From Brevundimonas sp. UBA7635 (GTDB lineage Bacteria > Pseudomonadota > Alphaproteobacteria > Caulobacterales > Caulobacteraceae), in the NCBI GenBank assembly GCA_002483865.1, contig DLIT01000053.1, positions 7,052 through 22,386 of the forward strand: a stretch of 15,335 nt of DNA, written 5' to 3'. Both the position numbers and the translations under genes were made by a program. Positions 7,107-14,835 of this stretch are shown in pieces; the first letter of the stretch is position 1, and each line of letters starts with the position of its first letter. Below the pieces are notes generated by a model. That model saw only the letters and a list, made by a program, of their open reading frames with translations. It ran no database searches and was not told the DNA's origin.

Positions 7107-7867
7107 GCTGAGTGACGACGGCGGGCCGCCAACAGCGGCCCGCTTGCACTCTCGACCCATTTCCCGTCCAGACCAAAGACGTGTGACAACACCTCAGGCG
7201 ACAGGGCCCGGGTCGGGGCCGCGTCGGCGACCAGACGTCCTGCTTCAAGGACAATGACCCGGTCAGCGAACTGGGCCGCCAGGCTCAGGTCGTGAAGGCT
7301 GACCAGCACGGCGCGATCACCGCAGGCGCGGGCACGAAGGCGCTCCAGGACCAGCAACTGGGCATCGGGGTCCAGACCGGCCACAGGCTCGTCAGCAAGC
7401 AGCAGCGGCGCATCCACCACAAGCGCGCGGGCCAGAAGGACCCGCGCACGCTCGCCCCCCGACATATCGGCCACACCACGCTCGGCCAGATGCGCCGCGC
7501 CGACTTCCTTCAAAGCCTCAAGCGACAGGGCCAGGGCCTTGTCTGCCTGAAGAAATGGGCCCCCCAGGGCAGCCACTTCTATGGCTGGCAGATTCCATGC
7601 AATGTGCCGTTCCTGCGGCAGATAGGCCACGCGTTGACCGCGCTGGCGCTCTGACAGACCTCGCACATCCTGCCCCTGCAGCAGCGCCCGCCCCGCAGTG
7701 GCGGGCAGAAGACCGAGACCAGCCTTCAGCGCGCTGGACTTGCCTGCGCCATTGGGACCGCACAGGGCCACCAACTCCCCGGGTTGAACCCGCAGGCTCA
7801 TCCCCGTCAGAACGGGCTTTCCACCCAGCCGAGCCTCAACTTTGTCAAGTTCCAGAAGAGAGGTCAT
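7103..7867 (-). CDS. ABC transporter ATP-binding protein, iron-siderophore/cobalamin type
   Basis: Hydrolyses ATP on the cytoplasmic face to drive import through the FecCD-type permease encoded just upstream. The protein is 254 residues. Walker A is GPNGAGKS (37-44), the Q-loop Gln85 is in YLPQERH, the signature is MSGGE (135-139; Met where Leu is usual), Walker B is LLLADE (155-160) and the switch His192 is in SLHD. This layout matches the FecE/BtuD/FhuC group. I start at ATG 7867 rather than 7876: it gives an ATGA overlap with the permease stop, and GGGA lies nine bases upstream, whereas the same GGGA abuts the ATG at 7876. It is the last gene of a four-gene operon. Substrate is not determinable from this subunit. 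Confidence 0.93.
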   Translation of the reverse strand: MTSLLELDKVEARLGGKPVLTGMSLRVQPGELVALCGPNGAGKSSALKAGLGLLPATAGRALLQGQDVRGLSERQRGQRVAYLPQERHIAWNLPAIEVAALGGPFLQADKALALSLEALKEVGAAHLAERGVADMSGGERARVLLARALVVDAPLLLADEPVAGLDPDAQLLVLERLRARACGDRAVLVSLHDLSLAAQFADRVIVLEAGRLVADAAPTRALSPEVLSHVFGLDGKWVESASGPLLAARRRHSA

Positions 7868-8856
7868 GACCGCCATTCCCTTGCCGCGCGCCAGGCGATC
7901 AGGGCAAAAAGCGGTGCCCCGACCAGGGCGGTGAAGACGCCCAGCTTCAGTTCCTGGTCGGTCGGCATGATCCGGGCAAACAGGTCAGCCACCACCAAAA
8001 TCAGCCCGCCCGTCAGGGCCGATGGCAACAACAGACGCGCCGGATCGCCCCGCACGGCAGCGCGCACCAGATGAGGGGCTGCCAGACCGACAAAGCCGAT
8101 CACGCCGGCCACGGCTACGGCCGCGCCAGCCGCTATGGCCGAGGCGATCAAGGCCAGGAGGCGCAAACGCTTCATCGCCAGCCCGGAAGCCGCTGCCGCC
8201 TCTTCGCCCAGGCTCAGCATCCTGAGAGCGGGCGCGGCCATCCTGGCCAAAACGGCAGCCAGTCCAAGGAAAGGCGCGAGCCAGGCCACGTCGATCCAGC
8301 TGCGGTTCTGGACCGAGCCCAGCAGCCAGTTCATGACCTCAGACATGGCAATCGGCGAGGGCGACAGGTTGAAAATGAGAGCCGTCATGGCACCAGCCAT
8401 ACTGGACAGGGCCACGCCAAACAGGATCAAGGCTTCGGGCGCGCGCAATCGTGCGGCCACCAGCAGAAGGACGCCGCCCGCCAGCGCTGATCCTGCCAGG
8501 GCCGAAGCCTCGACCAAACCAGGCACCACCGCGGCCCCCAGAACAATTGCCGTGGCCGCGCCGAACGCAGCTGTGGCGGACACGCCGAGGACGCCGGGAT
8601 CTGCCAAGGGATTACGCAGCAACCCTTGCAGCACAGCCCCTGCAAGCCCCAGGGCTGCGCCGACCATGAAGGCACAAACGGCCCGTGGTGCCCGGACCTG
8701 CCACAACACGACGCCAGCGTCAGAGCGGGATGCGAAAAAGGCCTCTTGATACTGGCCAAGGCTCAGCCCCACTTCGCCCAGCGCAAGGGCTGCGCTCAGA
8801 CCCGCCAGAGTCAAGATTACCAGAAAAAGGTTCAGACTCGTGTGTGATCGGATCAT
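7864..8856 (-). CDS. FecCD-family ABC transporter permease
   Basis: Forms the inner-membrane channel of an importer for ferric siderophore, haem or cobalamin. It has 330 residues, the usual length, and many hydrophobic segments consistent with the ten-helix FecCD/BtuC fold. Family blocks visible are RAPRAVCAFMVGAALGLAGAVLQGLLRNPLADP near residue 55-85, the GVIGFVGLAAPHLVR block around 250-265 that includes the ATPase-coupling region, and the C-terminal GVFTALVGAPLFALI. ATG 8856-8854 overlaps the stop of the binding-protein gene as ATGA, and its own stop overlaps the ATPase start as ATGA. Assignment to the family is firm; the transported compound is unknown. Confidence 0.94.
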   Translation of the reverse strand: MIRSHTSLNLFLVILTLAGLSAALALGEVGLSLGQYQEAFFASRSDAGVVLWQVRAPRAVCAFMVGAALGLAGAVLQGLLRNPLADPGVLGVSATAAFGAATAIVLGAAVVPGLVEASALAGSALAGGVLLLVAARLRAPEALILFGVALSSMAGAMTALIFNLSPSPIAMSEVMNWLLGSVQNRSWIDVAWLAPFLGLAAVLARMAAPALRMLSLGEEAAAASGLAMKRLRLLALIASAIAAGAAVAVAGVIGFVGLAAPHLVRAAVRGDPARLLLPSALTGGLILVVADLFARIMPTDQELKLGVFTALVGAPLFALIAWRAAREWRS

Positions 8857-9650
8857 CGAACCGCTGCGGCCAGGAAAGCCGATGCTTCAGCCGCGAACCA
8901 GGCCGGACAGCTGATGGTAGACGCCGGCAATTCAGCCACGACCTTGTCCCGGGTCGCCTCGACAACCACCGGGTGACGCCCTGGCCCCCGCCAGTTGCTC
9001 CGCCACAGGCTGTAGAAGCCCTGAACCACCCTTATCGGTGGCCGAAACACCAGGGCCTCGATGCCTACCGACACAAACCCCTGTCCCTCGGCGCGATTGC
9101 GAAAACCGGCGGCGCGCAGGATGGCGTCTATCAGGGTGCCGCGCGCGCCGGTATAGCCGCCGGGTGTCATATAGAGGATCTCCTGCCCCTGACCTGCGCC
9201 TGCGGCCTGGGCCAGTTGGTTGTCCATCCGGGCGATGAGCGCCTGTCCCCGCTCTGCCTGGTGCAATCCCTTGGCCACGATGGCAATATTGTTCCGCACC
9301 CCGCCCATATCGATGGCATCCTCAATCGTCACTACCCGCACGCCACGACGCTCCAGCGCCCGCAACAGCCGCGGTTCCCCGCCCCAATAGCGCACGACGA
9401 CATCGGGGCCAAAGCCAAGCGCGGCCTCCAGGCTGGGGCGCAAAATTCTGTGCCGTCGGGCGAAATTCCGATTCCAGGAATCCTCGTCATCGGCCCGCGG
9501 CGAAAGAGCCAGGGTCGCGTCGGGGGCCAGGCTCATGACATACTGGTCAGCACATTGATCAAGGGACATGACTCTGAGTGGCTGCGCTTTCGCGCCTCCT
9601 GCCAAAGTAGCCCAGCCCAAAACCAGCATCACACAAAGACGAGATTTCAA
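8853..9650 (-). CDS. Periplasmic substrate-binding protein, iron-siderophore/cobalamin type
   Basis: A cluster A-type binding protein (Peripla_BP_2-like, BtuF/FepB relatives) that captures the substrate in the periplasm and hands it to the permease. The 265-residue product has a signal peptide with basic KSR, a hydrophobic core and a probable cleavage after AKA (residue 22). The mature protein opens with PLRVMSLDQCADQYVMSLAP, followed by LSPRADD, the FGPDVVVRYWGG block and RRGVRVVTIEDA, as in alphaproteobacterial members of this family. The start codon is TTG at 9650-9648, overlapping the TetR stop as TTGA. It is kept because KSR gives a proper n-region; no strong ribosome site is seen, so coupling to TetR translation is likely. 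No TonB-dependent receptor gene is in the window, so the substrate stays open. Confidence 0.88.
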   Translation of the reverse strand: MKSRLCVMLVLGWATLAGGAKAQPLRVMSLDQCADQYVMSLAPDATLALSPRADDEDSWNRNFARRHRILRPSLEAALGFGPDVVVRYWGGEPRLLRALERRGVRVVTIEDAIDMGGVRNNIAIVAKGLHQAERGQALIARMDNQLAQAAGAGQGQEILYMTPGGYTGARGTLIDAILRAAGFRNRAEGQGFVSVGIEALVFRPPIRVVQGFYSLWRSNWRGPGRHPVVVEATRDKVVAELPASTISCPAWFAAEASAFLAAAVR

Positions 9651-10267
9651 GGCTTCAGAAGTCCCGAGAACAGGGCGTCCAACTGGATTCGGATCAGTTC
9701 ATCGCGCTGGGCCCAGTCAAAAAAAGGCTTGGCGATTTGAAGAGCCACCAGACCGTGGGATGTTGCCCATATCACCTGGGCCAGGGTCGCGGCATCGCCC
9801 TTCATCCGCCCGGCGGCGATCACGGCCTCGACCGCCAGCACGAACTGCTGGAACAGCTGGATGCCGGTCTCCTTGACGTCGGTTGCGGGCCCGTGAACCG
9901 GATCAAGGGGGGCCATCATATAGGTCAGGCGATAGGCATTGGGGTTCTCGAACCCGAACCGCATGTAGTGCTCGACCATCCGGCGCAGGCGAACCTCGGG
10001 CTCTGCCTCATCGGCCAGGGCCTCGTGGCTGGCCTCGATCAAAGTCGCAAAGGCTTCCTTGCAGATCTCATTCAGGATCGCGGCCTTGTCCGGGAAATGC
10101 ATATAGAGGGCGGTCGATGACAGGCCAATGGCGCTGGCGATCTTGCGAATGGTCGCACCTTCATAGCCATGCTCCACAAAGATTTCCTGGGCCACCGACA
10201 AGATTTCGGCACGGCGGACGTGCCCTTCTCCCTTGGGTTTCCGGGGAGCGCGCTGAACCTGAGACAT
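9647..10267 (-). CDS. TetR/AcrR-family transcriptional regulator, WHG-type C-terminal domain
   Basis: A DNA-binding repressor of 206 residues. The N-terminal helix-turn-helix is at about 38-58 (TIRKIASAIGLSSTALYMHF), preceded by the conserved RRAEILSVAQEIFVEHGYEGAT helix. The ligand-binding half contains IWATSHGLVAL (166-176), resembling the WHG motif of a TetR subfamily. I chose ATG 10267-10265 because homology begins just after it; the frame extends to a TTG at 10351 but that part has no family features. It is the first gene of the transport operon, overlaps the binding-protein start, and diverges from the glycosyltransferase gene. It probably controls its own operon and perhaps the glycosyltransferase through the repeat at 10355-10378; the ligand is unknown. 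Confidence 0.92.
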   Translation of the reverse strand: MSQVQRAPRKPKGEGHVRRAEILSVAQEIFVEHGYEGATIRKIASAIGLSSTALYMHFPDKAAILNEICKEAFATLIEASHEALADEAEPEVRLRRMVEHYMRFGFENPNAYRLTYMMAPLDPVHGPATDVKETGIQLFQQFVLAVEAVIAAGRMKGDAATLAQVIWATSHGLVALQIAKPFFDWAQRDELIRIQLDALFSGLLKP

Positions 10268-10354
10268 CGAACCCGTCAAGAACCAGACTCCTCGTCCCTT
10301 CGACCAGGCTCTTGATAGCCCCATTCCCGCACCAGGCCAAATGGTTGCCAAAAG

Positions 10355-10386
10355 CTTAACAGCATACTAACAGTTAAGTTTATAAT
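10355..10386 (+). promoter_or_regulatory. Candidate promoter with overlapping TetR-type operator
   Basis: A perfect TATAAT at 10381-10386 lies 26 bases before the glycosyltransferase start, with TTAACA at 10356-10361 as a possible -35 box 19 bases away, a long spacer. An inverted repeat CTTAAC (10355-10360) / GTTAAG (10373-10378) brackets the spacer. TAACAG occurs twice, at 10357-10362 and 10368-10373, eleven bases apart (one helical turn), and TAACAGTTA at 10368-10376 is itself palindromic. A repressor bound here would block the plus-strand promoter and could also cover the divergent TetR promoter. The site is inferred from position and symmetry. Confidence 0.55.
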
Positions 10387-10412
10387 GGATATGCTCGGGG
10401 GAGCCCAGGCCA

Positions 10413-11795
10413 GTGGAGACCTATCTGCGCGACAGCGCCCGCACCACCGTCACCCGGCTTCAGGCCCTGGTCTTGGCCTGTTTGGGACTGACCATCATTG
10501 GCGTGCTCTACTGCGGAATTATGCCTGCAAACCTGCTGGTTGCCGGAATCTGCTGCCTGTGGCTCGGCATTGCCGCCTGGCGGCTGGTGTGCCTGCACCA
10601 GGCCCGGCCGATCGCCGTCGTGGCCGCAGAGCCTATTGTCTGGCCCCGCTATACCGTCGTGGCGGCGCTCTATGATGAGGCGGCCATCCTGCCGCAGTTG
10701 ATCCAGAGATTGTCGCAGATCGACTATCCCGCCGACCGACTGCAGGGCTTCATTGCGCTGGAAGCCGACGACCTGGCCACCCGGCTTGCAGCAGAGACAG
10801 TCGCACGCCCGGACTGGCTGCAGATTCTGGTCGTCCCGCCCGGCTCGCCAAAGACCAAGCCGCGCGCGCTCAACTACGCCCTGGAGCGCGCCACGGGGGA
10901 CCTGATCACCATCTATGACGCCGAGGATGATCCTGATCCACTGCAGCTCAAGGAAGCCGCCGCCCGTTTCATGGCCGAGCCTGCCGACCTCGTCTGCCTT
11001 CAGGCCCCGCTAAGAATCCGTCGCCGCGATAAGTCCCGATCCAGTTCGCCCTTTCTGGACACTCATTTTGCGGTGGAATACGCGGCCCTGTTCGAGGTCA
11101 CCCTGCCCGCTCTGGCGCGTCTGGGCTTGCCCTTTCCTCTTGGCGGCACCAGCAATCATTTCCGCGTCGATCGTCTGAAGGCGATTGGCGGCTGGGATGC
11201 CTGGAATGTGACCGAGGATGCCGACCTCGGCTTTCGCATCTGGCGCACGGGGGGACGTCTTGGCGTCCTCTCGCGACCGACCTATGAGACCCCGCCGGGG
11301 GACCTGCGGCTCTGGCTTCCGCAGCGAACCCGCTGGATCAAAGGCTACCTTCAGACCCTGCTGTTACACACGCGTCACTGGGTGGGCATGGGACCAAAGG
11401 GCTGGCTGGCCATGGGCCTGACCATCGGCGCTGGCACCCTGTCAGCCTCGGTCCACGCCATCAGCGTCGCCTGGGTGGCCGCGATCAGCCTGACCGCCCT
11501 GGTTTCATGCCAGCTGCCGCCCGTCCCGCCGCTGGCCAGCGCCACCTTCCTCATCGGCACGATCGCCACCCTGCTGGTGGCTATCGAGGGGGCCCGGCGG
11601 GCCGGGGTGCGCTTCAAGCCTTGGGATATGGTGATCGCGCCTGCTTACTGGAGCCTTCTGACCCTGGCCTTTGTGCACGCCTTGGCGCGATTGATCCTCG
11701 AACCTCACCGCTGGGACAAGACGCCTCACAGGCCAGAAGTCGAACATGAAGATCAGACGGAAGTGTTCGCGGGCGCTGGACGACAAGCCGCCTGA
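10413..11795 (+). CDS. Membrane-bound family 2 glycosyltransferase
   Basis: A processive-type GT2 enzyme likely to transfer sugar from a nucleotide donor on the inner face of the cytoplasmic membrane, possibly into a polysaccharide. The 460-residue product has two N-terminal transmembrane segments (about 15-35 and 40-62), a cytosolic GT-A domain and about three C-terminal segments between 330 and 430. Motifs visible are VVAALYDEA (82-90), KTKPRALNYALERATGD (147-163), the metal-binding DAEDDP (169-174), GGTSNHFR (244-251), catalytic TEDADLG (267-273) and QRTRW (304-308). The start is GTG 10413, with GGGGGAG (10397-10403) nine bases upstream. The candidate TATAAT would give an untranslated leader of about 20 bases. 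It is followed after 17 bases by an RNA methyltransferase. The acceptor and product cannot be named. Confidence 0.9.
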   Translation: METYLRDSARTTVTRLQALVLACLGLTIIGVLYCGIMPANLLVAGICCLWLGIAAWRLVCLHQARPIAVVAAEPIVWPRYTVVAALYDEAAILPQLIQRLSQIDYPADRLQGFIALEADDLATRLAAETVARPDWLQILVVPPGSPKTKPRALNYALERATGDLITIYDAEDDPDPLQLKEAAARFMAEPADLVCLQAPLRIRRRDKSRSSSPFLDTHFAVEYAALFEVTLPALARLGLPFPLGGTSNHFRVDRLKAIGGWDAWNVTEDADLGFRIWRTGGRLGVLSRPTYETPPGDLRLWLPQRTRWIKGYLQTLLLHTRHWVGMGPKGWLAMGLTIGAGTLSASVHAISVAWVAAISLTALVSCQLPPVPPLASATFLIGTIATLLVAIEGARRAGVRFKPWDMVIAPAYWSLLTLAFVHALARLILEPHRWDKTPHRPEVEHEDQTEVFAGAGRQAA

Positions 11796-11812
11796 GCGCC
11801 TATCAGCGGCGG

Positions 11813-12712
11813 ATGGCTCCGGTTCTATCCCCCACCCCTGAAACCCTCGTCACGCGAGGCTGGTCTGATTACGCGCTGCTGGATAGCGGCCACGGCCGAA
11901 AGCTCGAACGCTATGGTCGCTACAGCGTGGTGCGACCAGAGCCCCAGTGCTTCTGGGCCCCGCGTGATGCTCAGGCCATGGAACAGGCCAATGCCATGTT
12001 CGATCCCCAACAGGAGGAAGAGGATTCCGGCCGTTGGCGCTTTGACGCGCATGGCCCGATCGATGCCTTCCCGCTGAAATGGAAGGACGTGCGTTTCATG
12101 GGGCGGTTCACGCCGTTCCGCCACCTTGCCTTCTTCCCTGAACAGGCGGCGAACTGGGAATGGCTGGATACCCGCATCCGTACCCTGGAAGAGCCGAAAA
12201 TACTGAACCTGTTCGGCTATACGGGCGTGGCCACGCTGGCCTGTTCGGCAGCGGGCGCGCATGTGACCCACGTCGATGCGTCCAAGAAGTCGGTCAACTA
12301 TGCCCGCGAGAATGCCGAGCTGTCGGGCCTGTCCGACCGACCGATCCGCTGGCTGGTGGAAGACGCCCGCAAATTCGTGGCCCGCGAAGTTCGTCGCGGC
12401 AACAAATATGACGGCATCATTCTGGACCCGCCCAAATACGGTCGCGGTGCCAATGGTGAGGTCTGGCGCCTGTTCGAGGACATGCCCGAACTGCTGAAGG
12501 ACTGCGCCGCCCTGTTGGCGGACGATGCCAGCTTCCTGCTGCTGAACGCCTATGCAGCGCGTATTTCCGGCCTGTCGCTGGCGCACATGATGGCCGAGGC
12601 CACCCATGACCGTGGCGGCCGCATCGACTGGGGCGAACTGGCCCTGTCCGAGGATGGCAAGGATGCCCGCGCCATCGGCCTCAGCTTCTTTGCCCGCTGG
12701 AGCAATGTGTAA
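11813..12712 (+). CDS. Class I SAM-dependent RNA methyltransferase (RlmI-like, COG1092 type)
   Basis: Probably methylates a base in rRNA using S-adenosylmethionine. The protein is 299 residues. The SAM-binding motif NLFGYTGVATLACSAAGA is at 132-149, with acidic Asp155 in THVDASKKSV. The catalytic-type DPPKYGRG is at 205-212. Compared with RlmI/RlmK proteins it lacks the N-terminal PUA domain; its N-terminus instead starts with WSDYALLDSGHGRKLERYGRY, as I recall for alphaproteobacterial members. ATG 11813 has GGCGG a few bases upstream. Its TAA overlaps the next gene's ATG by one base (TAATG, 12710-12714). Which nucleotide it modifies is not determinable here; cytosine C5 or guanine N2 would be typical of relatives. 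Confidence 0.88.
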   Translation: MAPVLSPTPETLVTRGWSDYALLDSGHGRKLERYGRYSVVRPEPQCFWAPRDAQAMEQANAMFDPQQEEEDSGRWRFDAHGPIDAFPLKWKDVRFMGRFTPFRHLAFFPEQAANWEWLDTRIRTLEEPKILNLFGYTGVATLACSAAGAHVTHVDASKKSVNYARENAELSGLSDRPIRWLVEDARKFVAREVRRGNKYDGIILDPPKYGRGANGEVWRLFEDMPELLKDCAALLADDASFLLLNAYAARISGLSLAHMMAEATHDRGGRIDWGELALSEDGKDARAIGLSFFARWSNV

Positions 12713-13530
12713 TGGGCGAGCATCTGATCACCTCCCTGACCAATGACACCGTCAAGGCTGTCCGCGCCCTGCACATGCGCAAGGAGCGCGAAGCGACGGG
12801 CCGCTTCCTGGCCGAGGGTCTGAAATTCATCGGCGAGGCCCTGGATCAGGGCCGCGCGCCGAAGATGCTGCTGGTCGGCCAGGATGCCCGCCCGCACGCC
12901 ATTCTCGACCGCGCCAAGAAAGAGACCCGCAAGGCTGGCGGCCAGATCATCACCGTCACCCACGCCATCCTCGAAAAGATCAGCCGTCGCGACAATCCAC
13001 AGACCGTGCTGGGCGTGTTCGAGCAGGTGTTCACCCCGCTGGACGAGATCAAGCCCGACAGCAAGCCCGTCTGGGTGGCGCTGGAGCAGGTACGTGACCC
13101 GGGCAACCTCGGCACAATCATCCGAACGGCTGACAGCGCTGGTTGCGGCGGCGTGATCCTGATTGGCGACTGCGTCGATCCCTATTCCGTCGAGGCCGTG
13201 CGCGCGACCATGGGTTCGGTTTTCGCCGTGACCATTACCAGGACCAGCCGCGAGGATTTCGTGGCGTGGCGCAAGAACTGGCCGGGCAGCGTGATCGGCA
13301 CGCGCCTCGACGCCACCCACGGCTATCGCGACAGTCCGCTCCGGCACCCGGCCATTATCCTGATGGGCAACGAGCAGGCCGGATTGACCGATGAACTGGC
13401 CGCCGCCTGCGATGTCAACGTCAAGATTCCCATGCGGGGCCGCGCCGATAGCCTGAACCTGGCCGTTGCGACGGGCATCATGGTCTATTCGGTGACCGAT
13501 GCCGCCTATGGATCAGGCCTTCAGGGCTAG
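12712..13530 (+). CDS. TrmH/SpoU-family RNA 2'-O-ribose methyltransferase
   Basis: Transfers a methyl group from SAM to a ribose 2'-hydroxyl in tRNA or rRNA; the family has a trefoil-knot (SPOUT) fold. The 272-residue protein has an N-terminal substrate-binding domain (about 1-110) and the three SPOUT motifs: QVRDPGNLGTIIRTADSAG (126-144, with Asn132 and catalytic Arg138), LMGNEQAGL (217-225) and IPMRGRADSLNLAVATGIMVYS (239-260). It is coupled by TAATG to the preceding methyltransferase gene, which suggests both act on RNA under shared control. The stop shares CTAG (13527-13530) with the convergent transporter gene. Whether it corresponds to RlmB, TsnR or another target class cannot be decided from sequence alone. 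Confidence 0.92.
   Translation: MGEHLITSLTNDTVKAVRALHMRKEREATGRFLAEGLKFIGEALDQGRAPKMLLVGQDARPHAILDRAKKETRKAGGQIITVTHAILEKISRRDNPQTVLGVFEQVFTPLDEIKPDSKPVWVALEQVRDPGNLGTIIRTADSAGCGGVILIGDCVDPYSVEAVRATMGSVFAVTITRTSREDFVAWRKNWPGSVIGTRLDATHGYRDSPLRHPAIILMGNEQAGLTDELAAACDVNVKIPMRGRADSLNLAVATGIMVYSVTDAAYGSGLQG
13527..13530. other. CTAG shared by two convergent stop codons (TrmH-like and MFS)
   Basis: TAG on the plus strand (13528-13530) ends the methyltransferase gene and TAG on the minus strand (13529-13527) ends the MFS gene. As at 7103-7106, the two stops share one palindrome and no bidirectional terminator hairpin lies between the genes. Confidence 0.95.
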
Positions 13531-14816
13531 GCCTCGCCTTCGGTCTTGATACGCGTCATGCCCAGAAGGGCCAGTACCGTCAGGACCGCCGCGACCGTCA
13601 GATAGGCCCCGACCGCCTTCAGCCCGTATTGTCCGGCCAGCCAGGTCGCCGCGAACGGAGCCAGGGACGCGCCCAGGATACCGGCCAGGTTGAAGGTCAT
13701 GGAGGCTCCGGTGTAGCGCACCGAGGTCGGGAACGGCCAGGCCAGCGCCGCCCCCAGCGGGCCATAGGTGCAGCCCATCAGGCTGAAGCCGATGATGAAG
13801 AAGGCAATGACGCCCGCCATGCCTGCGCCACCAAACAGAGGGGCCAGGCCTGCGCCGAACAGGGCAATGGCGACTGAGGTGACCAGCAGCGTGCGCCCCT
13901 GACCCCACCGATCAGCCGCCAGGGCCGATAGCGGGATGAACAGCCCAAAGAAGCAGACGCCCAGCAGCTGGATCGGCAAGAACTGCTCGCGGCTGTAGCC
14001 CATGGCGGTGGTCCCCCAACCCAGGGCAAAGACCGTCATCAGGTAGAACAGGACAAAGGTCGCCAGCCCGGCCAGGGTCCCGGTCAGCAGGGCATACTTG
14101 TGCCGGGCCATCAGCGTCAGGATGGGCGTATCGACGCGCTCCTGCCGATCGATGGCGGACTTGAACTCGGGCGTTTCAGTAATCCGCAGCCGCACCCACA
14201 GCCCTACCAGCACCAGCAAGGCACTGGCCACAAAGGGTATCCGCCAGCCCCAGCTGAGAAACTGCTCATCACGCAGGGTCGCCGTCAGGATGATGAAGGA
14301 CAGCGTCGACAGGATAAAGCCAATGGGCGCGCCCAGTTGCGGAAACATCCCAAACCAGGCCTTCTTGCCCGGGGGTGCGTTTTCGGTGGCCAGCAGGACC
14401 GCCCCGCCCCATTCACCACCCAGGCCCAGGCCCTGTCCGAAACGGCAAAGGGCCAACAACAGCGGGGCCACGACGCCCACTTGGGCATAGGTGGGCAGAA
14501 GGCCGATGGCGACGGTCGATAACCCCATGGTCATAAGGGCCGCCACCAGGGTCGCCTTTCGTCCGATCCGGTCGCCGAAATGCCCAAAGACGACGGCCCC
14601 GACCGGCCGGGCAAAGAAGGCTATGGCAAAGGTCGCAAAGGACGACAGCATGGCCGTCATGGCATCCGTGCCCGGAAAAAACAGGGCCGGGAAAACCAGC
14701 ACCGCTGCCGTGGCGTAGATATAGAAGTCAAAGAACTCGATGGTTGTGCCAATCAGGCTTGCGAACAAAACCCGTCGCTTAGACGCTGCGGGTTGGACAA
14801 AACTTGCATCAGCCAT
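13527..14816 (-). CDS. MFS transporter, metabolite:H+ symporter-like
   Basis: A 12-helix proton symporter of 429 residues, probably for an organic acid, osmolyte or similar small metabolite. Family marks are GTTIEFFDFYIY in helix 1 (residues 23-34), the loop 2-3 signature GHFGDRIGRKATL (78-90), RFGQGLGLGGEWGGAVLLATENAP near 125-145 and ITETPEF after helix 6, as in ShiA, KgtP and ProP relatives. I chose ATG 14816 (GGA seven bases upstream); a GTG at 14828 would add four residues. It lies 50 bases downstream of hrpB on the same strand, but a candidate regulatory repeat lies between them. Substrate cannot be inferred because the whole family shares these motifs. Confidence 0.92.
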   Translation of the reverse strand: MADASFVQPAASKRRVLFASLIGTTIEFFDFYIYATAAVLVFPALFFPGTDAMTAMLSSFATFAIAFFARPVGAVVFGHFGDRIGRKATLVAALMTMGLSTVAIGLLPTYAQVGVVAPLLLALCRFGQGLGLGGEWGGAVLLATENAPPGKKAWFGMFPQLGAPIGFILSTLSFIILTATLRDEQFLSWGWRIPFVASALLVLVGLWVRLRITETPEFKSAIDRQERVDTPILTLMARHKYALLTGTLAGLATFVLFYLMTVFALGWGTTAMGYSREQFLPIQLLGVCFFGLFIPLSALAADRWGQGRTLLVTSVAIALFGAGLAPLFGGAGMAGVIAFFIIGFSLMGCTYGPLGAALAWPFPTSVRYTGASMTFNLAGILGASLAPFAATWLAGQYGLKAVGAYLTVAAVLTVLALLGMTRIKTEGEA

Positions 14817-14835
14817 CGAGAATTCCACACCTGAA

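Noticed and set aside
6138..7160. Open frame of 340 codons on the minus strand, antisense to slt
   Set aside because: It overlaps the SLT catalytic domain on the other strand, is rich in Gly/Ala/His/Gln as codon shadows are, and resembles no family.
8685..9740. Open frame of 351 codons on the plus strand, across the binding-protein and permease genes
   Set aside because: It is antisense to two well-supported genes, spans their junction and has no family features.
8853..10412. Cobalamin riboswitch or Fur box for the importer operon
   Set aside because: The binding-protein gene overlaps tetR, leaving no leader there, and I found no riboswitch-like conserved box or Fur-like AT-rich palindrome upstream of tetR beyond the TAACAG repeat.
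10385..10675. Possible small gene (96 codons) starting at 10385 before the glycosyltransferase
   Set aside because: Its ATG overlaps the TATAAT box, and it runs out of frame inside the glycosyltransferase gene without any motif.
11825..12607. Open frame of 260 codons on the minus strand, antisense to the class I methyltransferase gene
   Set aside because: The plus-strand frame carries clear SAM and DPP motifs, while this one has none.
12550..13347. Open frame of 265 codons on the minus strand, opposite the TrmH-like gene
   Set aside because: It overlaps the SPOUT motifs on the true strand and crosses a tightly coupled gene junction.
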